From NCBI GenBank assembly GCA_005884155.1, contig VAXD01000111.1, positions 1 to 6,562 on the forward strand: DNA of 6,562 bases, read 5' to 3'. A program made the position numbers and the translations under genes. This stretch comes from Actinomycetota bacterium (lineage in GTDB: Bacteria > Actinomycetota > Thermoleophilia > Gaiellales > Gaiellaceae). Positions within the stretch are counted from its first letter, which is position 1, and every line of letters begins with the position of its first letter. The notes below the pieces were generated by a model, which ran no database searches, was not told the origin of the DNA, and saw nothing but the letters and a program-made list of their open reading frames with translations. Below are positions 1-5,655 of the stretch, in pieces.

Positions 1-525
1 CAGGTCGGGCTCGGCGTCTGGTCGCTGCGCGCGGCCGTGCTCGCCGGCGGCGCCGTGACGGTCCTCTGCGGCCTGATCTGCATCGCCGTCATGCCGGAGA
101 CCGGCTTCCGCCGCCGGCCACGCGCCGAGCGCGGCTCGCCGCTCGCGGAGATGCGCGGCACCGCGCTGGCCGGCGCTCGCTATGCCTGGGCGGCGCCCGT
201 GATCCTACTGCTCGTCGGCGTCGAGCTCTTCATGGGCATGTCGAGCGAGGCCTTCGACCGGCTCAAGGAGGCGCACTTCCTGCGAGACGTCGGCCTCCCC
301 GCGGTGGGGTCCCTCGACCCGGTCGTCTGGTTCGGGCTTTTCTGGCTGGTCGGGATGATCTTCGGCTTCGCGGGGACGACCTGGCTGCTCAGGCGCTTCG
401 AGGCCGGCGGTCGCAAGCTCGTGACGAGCGCCCTGATGACGCTGACCGCGATGGAGCGATCGCCGCCTTGCTCGGCGTCTTCTGCGCGCGCGATCTCGCC
501 GGCCCCCTCTACACGATCTGGCTGA
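1..525 (+). pseudogene. MFS transporter, upstream fragment (5' end outside window, frameshifted)
   Basis: This is the middle part of a major facilitator superfamily membrane transporter; its substrate cannot be told. The frame is open from base 1, so the real start lies to the left. Visible parts are a hydrophobic span near residues 10-33, a basic Arg-rich loop (FRRRPRAER) like the central cytoplasmic loop between TM6 and TM7, a span beginning APVILLLVGVELF, and a span WFGLFWLVGMIFGFAG followed by WLLRRFEAGGRK. After about position 450 the frame loses all transporter character (ERSPPCSASSARA) and stops at 523-525. The correct continuation is in frame 3, so this is half of a broken gene. Either a true mutation or an assembly error could explain it. 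The family call is confident from hydrophobicity pattern and from the joined downstream part; drug efflux is only a guess. Confidence 0.7.
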
Positions 526-773
526 ACGAGCAGATCACCGATTCGAGCGTCCGGGCGACCGTGCTCTCGATCAGCGGCCAGGCGAACGCGATCGGCCAGG
601 CCGGGGGCGGGCCGGTGCTCGGCGCGATCGGCAACGTCTGGGGGATTCCGACCGCGCTCGCCGCCGGCGCCGGTGCAATCGCGCCGGCTCTCGGCCTCTA
701 CGGCCGCGCGATCGCGCACGAAGGCCGCGAGCCGGAGCTCGCCGAGCTGCCCGTCCACCCTGTTGTAGACTGA
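468..773 (+). pseudogene. MFS transporter, C-terminal fragment (frameshifted continuation)
   Basis: This is the last part of the same MFS transporter, read one frame away from the upstream fragment. The coding signal in this frame begins around 447-456 (GAIAALLGVFCARDLAGPLY) and ends at TGA 771-773. The segment WLNEQITDSSVRATVLSISG followed by QANAIGQAGGGPVLGAIGN is the conserved stretch before and within TM11 of many actinobacterial MFS exporters, and a final hydrophobic span (TALAAGAGAIAPALGLY) matches TM12. The TTG at 468 has no ribosome binding site and lies inside a predicted membrane span, so it is unlikely to be a natural start. Going from frame 1 to frame 3 fits a loss of 3n+1 bases. 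The tail of this fragment also carries the candidate glnA promoter. Confidence 0.7.
765..770 (+). promoter_or_regulatory. Candidate -10 box of the glnA promoter
   Basis: TAGACT, preceded by TTG, fits the actinobacterial TANNNT -10 consensus. It lies in the last codons of the transporter fragment. Transcription would start near 776-778 and give a leader of about 70 nt before the glnA GTG. I see no good TTGACA-like -35 at the usual distance, so this is a moderate-to-weak call. Confidence 0.35.
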
Positions 774-833
774 TCCAGTTCGGAGGCGACGTGGCCTCGG
801 GCGCGGGACGCGTCCGGGGCTTTGTGTTTTGAA

Positions 834-840
834 GGGAGGA
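834..840 (+). promoter_or_regulatory. Ribosome binding site of glnA
   Basis: GGGAGGA is a strong Shine-Dalgarno sequence and ends 6 nt before the GTG at 847. This decides the start: the in-frame TTG at 829 lies upstream of the Shine-Dalgarno and would place the ribosome binding site inside the coding region. Confidence 0.85.
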
Positions 841-846
841 GCGAGC

Positions 847-2211
847 GTGGCGCAAGTCGAGAGCAAGCCGAGGGCGACGAGCGATCCGGAGGCGCGCAAG
901 GAGGTCCTCAAGCGGATCAGGGGCGAGGAGATCGAGTTCCTGCTGCTCTGGTTCACCGACATCGAGGGGCATCTGAAGAGCTTCGCGGTCACGCCGAGCG
1001 AGATGGCGGCTGCGCTTGACGACGGGATGGGCTTCGACGGCTCGTCGATCACCGGCTTCAACGCGATCGAGGAGTCGGACATGGTCGCGATTCCCGACCC
1101 GGACACCTTTCAGGTCATGCCCTGGAAGCAAGGCGAGACGAAGGTCGCGCGGATGATCTGCGACGTCGTCACGCCGGACGGGCAGCCGTATGAAGGCGAC
1201 CCGCGCTACGTCTTGCGCCGCGCGCTCGACCGGATGTCCGAGCTCGGCTTCGCCACATTCAACGTCGGCCCGGAGCTCGAGTACTTCCTCTTCCGCGACG
1301 ACCGCGGGACCGAGACCCTGGACGAGGGCGGCTACTTCGCGATGACGACGATGGACGCCGCGAGTGAGCTGCGCCAGGAGACGGTGCGCGCGCTCGAGTC
1401 GGTCGGCATCCCGATCGAGTACGTCCACCACGAGGTTGGGCCGTCGCAGCACGAGATCGACATGCGCTACGCGCCGGCGCTGACGATGGCCGACCACACG
1501 GTTACGTACCGGCTGATCGTCAAGGAGATCGCGAAGAAGGCCGGCTACCACGCGACGTTCATGCCGAAGCCGATCTTCGGCGAGAACGGCTCGGGGATGC
1601 ACACGCACATGTCGCTGTTCACCGACGGACGGAACGCATTCTTCGACGGCGACGACGAGTGGCACCTCTCGCAGACGGGGAAGGCGTTCATCGCGGGGCA
1701 GCTCCGGCACGCGCGCGAGATCGCGGCGGTCTTCGCGCAGTGGGTGAACTCGTACAAGCGGCTGGTGCCCGGGTACGAGGCGCCGGTGTACGTGGCGTGG
1801 TCACGGCGGAACCGCTCCGCGCTGATCCGGATCCCGTTGTACAAGCCGGGCGCCGAGCAGGCGACGCGCGCCGAGATCCGCTGTCCCGATCCGGCCTGCA
1901 ACCCGTACCTGACCTTTGCAGCGTTGCTGCACGCCGGCCTGGAGGGGATCGAGCGGGGCTACGAGCTGCCCGAGCCGATGGAGACGAACCTCTACCACCT
2001 GACGCCAGAGCAGCGCCGCGAGCGCGGGATCGTCTCGCTTCCCGAGACGCTGGGCGAGGCGGTCGACGAGCTAGCCGGGTCGGAGCTGGCGCGGAAGGCG
2101 CTCGGCCCGCACATCTTCGAGCGCTACGTCGAGCTCAAGCGCAAGGAATGGGACGAGTACCGCGTGCAGCTGACCGACTGGGAGCGGGAGCGTTACCTCT
2201 CAGTGCTGTGA
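847..2211 (+). CDS. glnA: Glutamine synthetase, type I alpha
   Basis: This cytoplasmic enzyme makes glutamine from glutamate, ammonia and ATP; GSI enzymes are dodecamers. From GTG 847 it is 454 residues, near the usual 440-450 of GSI-alpha. The beta-grasp end carries D64 in GFDGSS. The catalytic domain carries GPELE (E143, E145), E196 and E203 in HHEVGPSQHE, the ATP loop KPIFGENGSGMHTH (H252), NSYKRL (R305), the flap glutamate E311 in VPGYEAP, and E343/R345 in RAEIR. The C-terminal half (NLYHLTPEQRRERGIVSLP, then ALGPHIFERY) is alpha-type: it lacks the beta-type insertion and the adenylylation-site context, so control by GlnE adenylylation is unlikely. All catalytic residues appear intact. 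The Arg that senses glutamine in Bacillus GlnA (R62) is Ala73 here. The gene stands alone, convergent with the cyclase gene. In actinomycetes with several GS paralogues it may not be the main one. Confidence 0.97.
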   Translation: MAQVESKPRATSDPEARKEVLKRIRGEEIEFLLLWFTDIEGHLKSFAVTPSEMAAALDDGMGFDGSSITGFNAIEESDMVAIPDPDTFQVMPWKQGETKVARMICDVVTPDGQPYEGDPRYVLRRALDRMSELGFATFNVGPELEYFLFRDDRGTETLDEGGYFAMTTMDAASELRQETVRALESVGIPIEYVHHEVGPSQHEIDMRYAPALTMADHTVTYRLIVKEIAKKAGYHATFMPKPIFGENGSGMHTHMSLFTDGRNAFFDGDDEWHLSQTGKAFIAGQLRHAREIAAVFAQWVNSYKRLVPGYEAPVYVAWSRRNRSALIRIPLYKPGAEQATRAEIRCPDPACNPYLTFAALLHAGLEGIERGYELPEPMETNLYHLTPEQRRERGIVSLPETLGEAVDELAGSELARKALGPHIFERYVELKRKEWDEYRVQLTDWERERYLSVL

Positions 2212-2268
2212 GAGAATCTGCGTACGGTCTCGTCAGGCTCTGCGGCCCGACGGGATCCAACTGACGGC

Positions 2269-2306
2269 CGACCGCGAGCTGCTGGGATTTCGGCAGCTCG
2301 TGGTCG
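2269..2306. terminator. Bidirectional terminator-like hairpin between convergent genes
   Basis: Bases 2269-2282 pair with 2293-2306 over 14 positions, all Watson-Crick except one G-U wobble (2274/2301, read on the + strand), around a 10-base loop. It begins 57 nt after the glnA stop and ends 8 nt from the stop codon of the convergent gene at 2315, which is where a shared terminator should be. On the + strand it is followed by the short TTGT, not a real U tract. On the - strand the wobble becomes a C-A mismatch, so termination may be better for glnA. Actinobacterial terminators often lack U tracts. Confidence 0.75.
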
Positions 2307-2314
2307 TTGTGGAG

Positions 2315-5263
2315 TTAGGCCGTGAGCGCGTCGCTTCGTAGTTGCGCCAGGCGGTCGCCCACCTGCCTCGCCAGCGCGAGGTTCTTCTTCCGTCGAGAGC
2401 GCTCGAGCGCCTGTTCGAGCGCAACTGCCGCCTCGGCGGAGCGTTGCGCCGCCGCCAGCACCTCGCCCAGGTCCCACAGGGCAAGGCACTGGACGTCGAG
2501 CGAGTCGTTTTGCTCGCTCAGAGCCACTGCTTCTCGCGCCAGGCGCTCGGCTTCGGCCGGTTCCCCGCGGTGCGCGTAGATGCGTGCAAGCACCTGGCGC
2601 CACGTGTGCCACGAGTCGGGCTCCATCCTCGCGTCGCGCTCTCGTTCGAGGGCTCGTGCGCGCTCCACGACCTGCTCCGCCTCGTCGAAGCGACCAAGTT
2701 GGCAGAGCGTACGGCCGAGCTGCCCGAGGTAGCTCTCGAGAAACGCGTGCTGGTCCACTTTCTCGAGCCACTCGCAAAGAATGCGTAGACGGTCGCTGGC
2801 ATCGTCGTAGTCGCCGGCGAGGATCGAGATCTCGGCGAGTATCCACTCGCCCCAGCGGGCACCCTCCTGGTCGCGGAGCCTTGCGCTCGCCTCTTCGGCG
2901 ATCTGCCGGACCTTGTTCCCACGGTCGAGCATGGCGAGCAGCCAGGCGCGGTTGAGCTGCAGCCACACTGACGGCGTTTCTGCGAGCACGCGATCGATGA
3001 TCTCGAGCGCCTCGTCCGCGGGCCGCGATCCGCAGACCAGCGCGGTTCCGAGATCGGCCGTGAGGGCCGCGCGACCGGCGAGCCGGCTGTGGTGGCGCGC
3101 CTGAAGTGCCGCGTACGCCCAATCATCTTGTCGGCCACGCGCATTCGCCACGCCGAACCCGAGCGCCCACCAGACCTGGGCCAGGCCGGCGTGATCCCCT
3201 GCCTCCTCGAGGCTGCGGCGTGCATCGAGGAGGAGCGCCTCGAGCTCGTCGGGCGAGCCCGGAGCGATCATGCACCGGTAATAGACGGCCATCGCGTGGG
3301 CGAGCGCCTCGCCGCTCTCGTCACCGGCCTCAGCCGCTCGCATCGCCGCATCCGTGCAGGTCCCGGCAGCTCGCGTGGGCTCTTGCAGGAGGGCCCCAGC
3401 GAGATCGAGCTCGGCGTTTACGTCGGGACGGATCGATCGGGTTAGCGAGAGCGAACGCTCGAGCAGCACGGCCGCGGCGCGCACGTCCTCTCTGTCGACC
3501 GCTCGCCGCCCCGCCGCCAGAAGCCGATCGCCTGCGCGCAGCGCGAGCGTGGGGTCGGGCCGGTCCAGCTCGGCGCGGTAGCGGGCCGCCTGTTCGAGGT
3601 GGTAGCCGACGAGCTCGTCCAACTCAACCAGTTCGGTACCGTGCAGCTCCAGCCATGTGGCGAAGCGCTCGTGCAGCTCGGCGCGGACTGCCTTCGGAAG
3701 CGCTTCGTAGGCTGCGTCGCGGATCAGCAAGTGGCGGAAGCGGAAGCCGTCGTCGCCTGCGATTACCGGCCGGTCCGACCGGATCAGCTCCCGGCGCACG
3801 AGCGCAGCGAGTCGTGGCGTGATCTGCGATTCCTCAGGCGCAAGTGCCTGCACCCCGCCGCGGTGGAACACCTCGCCCTCGACCGAGCCACACTCCAACA
3901 CTCGTCGCTCGGCGAGGTCGAGCTGGTCGAGCCGGGCCGATAGCAGGGCACGAAGCGTCGGGGGCACCTCGACCTCGTCGCTCTCGCCGGCCATCGACAG
4001 CATCTCGGTCACGAAGAGTGGGTTGCCTCCGGCGGCAGCCGCAATCTGCCCGCGCAGGCCTGCCGTCACCTGCCCGCCGATCAACTCTTCGACCGCCTCC
4101 TCCGGCAGCGGCCCGAGCCTGACCGAGACCGGCCAGGACGGGCGCCGTTCCCCCAGCTCCGGACGGGCTACGCACAGGATCAGCAACGGCGCTCCGGCGG
4201 AGAGGAGGGCCACCCCCTCAATCAGGTCGAGTAGCGTCTCCTCTCCCCACTGGACGTCGTCGAGCAGCACCACGAGCGGCGCCTGCTCCTCCAACAGCTT
4301 CCGGAACGCCCAGGCGATCTCCTCTGCGGACGTCCCCTGCTCCGTCTCGCGCAGCAGCGACCGGATCGAGGCCGCCGCCGCGGGGTCGGAGGGAAGCGCG
4401 TCCAGTTGCTTCAGCACCTCCACGACCGGCCAGTACGTGATCCCCTCCCCGTACGGCAGGCAACGGCCTTGCACGGCGCGGACGTCCATGCCGTCCAGGA
4501 ACTCGGCGATGAGGCGCGACTTGCCCACACCCGCCTCGCCGAGCACGGTGACGAGCTCACAGCGCGACTCGGCCTGCGCCCGCTGCCAGGCCTCCGCCAG
4601 CGTCGCGAGCTCTGCCGAACGGCCAACGAAGCGCGAGGCGTGGCTCCGCACCGGGGCGTCGAGTACGGACACGAGCCGGTACGCGGGCACCGGCGCAGCC
4701 TTCCCCTTCAGCTCGAGATGCTCCACGGTCCCCACGTCGACCCCGGCGGCGACGAGGCCGAGCGTTTCCTCTCCGATCAGGATCTCGCCTGGCGCCGCCG
4801 CCTGCTCGAGCCGGGCAGCCACGTTCACCGCGTCTCCTGTCGCGAGTCGCTCCGCGGTCCCGGTCACGACCTCTCCCGTGTTCACGCCGATTCGGCCCAC
4901 GATCCCGAGTTCCGGCCACGACTCCCGCATCTCCATGGCCGCCTTGCACGCCCTGAGCGCATCATCCTCGTGCGAAAGCGGTACGCCGAACACGGCCATC
5001 ACCGCGTCGCCGATGAACTTCTCCACCGTCCCCTCGTGCGACTCGACGATTCCCTGCATCCGCTCGAAGTAGCGCGCCAGCAGCGCGCGCAGCGTTTCGG
5101 GATCCGTCTGCTCGCCCAAGGCCGTCGAGCCGGACAGGTCACAGAAAACCACCGTCACCGTCTTCCGGAGCTCGCGTCCTGTGGGGACTGCGGACGCGCC
5201 GCACTCGGGGCAGAACTTGAACGGCGCCTCAGCCTCGAAACCGCAGGCTGCGCAGACGCTCAC
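2315..5263 (-). CDS. Zinc ribbon, class III nucleotide cyclase, AAA/STAND ATPase and TPR regulator
   Basis: This 982-residue protein is probably a cytoplasmic signalling regulator. A zinc ribbon (C4, C7, C18, C21) opens it. A class III cyclase domain (about 33-198) follows, with metal-binding D42 (FCDLSGST) and D86 (FIGDAVMAVFG), K82, and the transition-state pair N147 and R151 (VNVAAR). The substrate-specifying Asp position is Leu140, so activity or base preference is uncertain. The ATPase domain (about 211-420) has Walker A GEAGVGKS (242-249), Walker B VVLLDD (331-336) and GNPLFVTE (413-420). The HLLIRDAAYEAL motif (511-522) is usual in this family. From about 690 to the end the protein is alpha-helical with TPR-like repeats, clearest at 843-957. 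It starts at GTG: an in-frame TAG lies 12 nt upstream and CxxC begins at residue 4. There is no Shine-Dalgarno. The PRC-barrel gene is 28 nt upstream. The ligand and target are unknown. Confidence 0.93.
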   Translation of the reverse strand: MSVCAACGFEAEAPFKFCPECGASAVPTGRELRKTVTVVFCDLSGSTALGEQTDPETLRALLARYFERMQGIVESHEGTVEKFIGDAVMAVFGVPLSHEDDALRACKAAMEMRESWPELGIVGRIGVNTGEVVTGTAERLATGDAVNVAARLEQAAAPGEILIGEETLGLVAAGVDVGTVEHLELKGKAAPVPAYRLVSVLDAPVRSHASRFVGRSAELATLAEAWQRAQAESRCELVTVLGEAGVGKSRLIAEFLDGMDVRAVQGRCLPYGEGITYWPVVEVLKQLDALPSDPAAAASIRSLLRETEQGTSAEEIAWAFRKLLEEQAPLVVLLDDVQWGEETLLDLIEGVALLSAGAPLLILCVARPELGERRPSWPVSVRLGPLPEEAVEELIGGQVTAGLRGQIAAAAGGNPLFVTEMLSMAGESDEVEVPPTLRALLSARLDQLDLAERRVLECGSVEGEVFHRGGVQALAPEESQITPRLAALVRRELIRSDRPVIAGDDGFRFRHLLIRDAAYEALPKAVRAELHERFATWLELHGTELVELDELVGYHLEQAARYRAELDRPDPTLALRAGDRLLAAGRRAVDREDVRAAAVLLERSLSLTRSIRPDVNAELDLAGALLQEPTRAAGTCTDAAMRAAEAGDESGEALAHAMAVYYRCMIAPGSPDELEALLLDARRSLEEAGDHAGLAQVWWALGFGVANARGRQDDWAYAALQARHHSRLAGRAALTADLGTALVCGSRPADEALEIIDRVLAETPSVWLQLNRAWLLAMLDRGNKVRQIAEEASARLRDQEGARWGEWILAEISILAGDYDDASDRLRILCEWLEKVDQHAFLESYLGQLGRTLCQLGRFDEAEQVVERARALERERDARMEPDSWHTWRQVLARIYAHRGEPAEAERLAREAVALSEQNDSLDVQCLALWDLGEVLAAAQRSAEAAVALEQALERSRRKKNLALARQVGDRLAQLRSDALTA

Positions 5264-5269
5264 GCTTGA

Positions 5270-5275
5270 AGCCTA
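5270..5275 (-). promoter_or_regulatory. Candidate -10 box for leaderless transcription of the cyclase gene
   Basis: Read on the - strand this is TAGGCT, a TANNNT match, followed by exactly 6 nt and then the GTG start at 5263. That spacing would put the transcription start on the G of GTG. It agrees with the lack of any Shine-Dalgarno there. No clear -35 is seen. It lies in the 28-nt gap after the PRC-barrel gene, so the cyclase could also be transcribed from further upstream. Confidence 0.4.
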
Positions 5276-5291
5276 GAAGGTTGCGAGCGCT

Positions 5292-5546
5292 CTAAAGGAA
5301 GCTGCGGAGCGAGTCGCGCGCGACGCTGAGGCCGACGACGCCGCTCGAGCGGTCGATCTGGTCGATCGCGTCGGCCGGAACGAGCCTGCGGCGGCGGGCG
5401 AAGAAGCCCCTGCGCACGGAGAGCGCGTCGGGAACCTCGGGCTGCGTTCCGTACATCGCGCACTCGACCCGCCCGACCAGCCGCCCGTCCGCGTCGGCCA
5501 CGAGGTAGCCGGGCGTCTGCAGGAGGGCCGAGGGCGGGACCGACAC
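5292..5546 (-). CDS. Small PRC-barrel-like protein
   Basis: This is an 84-residue protein that looks like a single PRC-barrel-type beta fold, which in other proteins (RimM C-terminus, photosynthetic reaction centre H subunit) serves as a protein- or RNA-contact module. Visible signals are GYLVADADGRLVGRVE (14-29), the usual opening strand-turn-strand of PRC barrels, and GFFARRRRLVPADAIDQID (47-65), like the RR-LVP segment before the closing strands (GVVGLSV). No signal peptide or membrane span is seen. I chose GTG 5546 (MSVPPSALLQ) because a GAGGAG lies upstream at 5560-5565, although its 13-nt spacing is long; a longer TTG start at 5579 has no ribosome binding site. It sits 28 nt upstream of the cyclase gene, probably in the same operon, and is divergent from the histidine kinase. 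Its function is unknown and the fold call is from pattern only. Confidence 0.7.
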   Translation of the reverse strand: MSVPPSALLQTPGYLVADADGRLVGRVECAMYGTQPEVPDALSVRRGFFARRRRLVPADAIDQIDRSSGVVGLSVARDSLRSFL

Positions 5547-5559
5547 GCCTTCGACGCTA

Positions 5560-5565
5560 CTCCTC
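5560..5565 (-). promoter_or_regulatory. Possible ribosome binding site of the PRC-barrel gene
   Basis: Read on the - strand this is GAGGAG, 13 nt before the GTG at 5546. The sequence is good but the spacing is longer than the usual 5-9 nt, so it supports the GTG start only moderately. It falls downstream of the alternative TTG at 5579 and so cannot serve that start. Confidence 0.4.
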
Positions 5566-5643
5566 GTCTGCAAGCGCAATCTGCGAAGACGGTAAAGCTT
5601 CTGTTAGCGGGGGAGCAGCTAGTCGCGCTGGCAGGGGCGGCGC

Positions 5644-5649
5644 TATCTT
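5644..5649 (+). promoter_or_regulatory. Candidate -10 box for leaderless transcription of the histidine kinase gene
   Basis: TATCTT matches TANNNT and is followed by exactly 6 nt and then GTG at 5656, so transcription would begin at or next to the start codon. No Shine-Dalgarno lies at a usable distance (the nearest, AGGGG at 5633-5637, is 18 nt away). No clear -35 is seen. Confidence 0.45.
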
Positions 5650-5655
5650 GGCACC

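Larger units (their letters stand above)
5547..5655. other. Divergent intergenic region between the PRC-barrel and kinase genes
   Basis: This 109-bp gap must hold the promoters of both divergent genes. On the + strand TATCTT (5644-5649) precedes the kinase start. On the - strand TACCGT (5589-5594) is a weak TANNNT match for the PRC gene. No convincing operator repeat was seen beyond a short AAGCTT palindrome. Confidence 0.5.

Noticed and set aside
441..470. Programmed -1 ribosomal frameshift in the transporter
   Set aside because: There is no slippery heptamer or following strong structure, and the missing membrane segment points to a deletion.
806..815. 10-bp palindrome GGACGCGTCC as an operator
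   Set aside because: Short GC-rich palindromes are expected by chance here and no second copy was seen; it is kept only as part of the speculative glnA leader finding.
829..846. Upstream TTG start for glnA giving 460 residues
   Set aside because: The strong GGGAGGA at 834-840 lies downstream of this TTG and is correctly spaced for the GTG at 847.
571..1710. Long open frame (379 codons) on the - strand opposite the transporter end and glnA
   Set aside because: It is an Arg/Leu/Val-rich composition shadow of a high-GC gene, with no recognizable domain, and glnA on the other strand is unmistakable.
1659..2264. 201-codon open frame on the + strand within glnA
   Set aside because: It is an Ala/Arg/Gly-rich out-of-frame shadow of the glnA C-terminal half.
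2193..3122. 309-codon open frame on the - strand overlapping the 3' end of the cyclase gene
   Set aside because: It is Arg-rich, without domains, and would read through the hairpin at 2269-2306; the overlapping frame has clear TPR-like repeats.
3819..5072. Long open frame (417 codons) on the + strand inside the cyclase gene
   Set aside because: It is Ser/Arg/Thr/Pro-rich low-complexity sequence, typical of the antisense frame of a GC-rich gene, and it overlaps a well-supported domain protein.
5547..5579. Upstream TTG start for the PRC-barrel gene giving 95 residues
   Set aside because: It has no Shine-Dalgarno and no well-placed -10 box; the added residues look non-conserved, and the GTG at 5546 has a possible GAGGAG.
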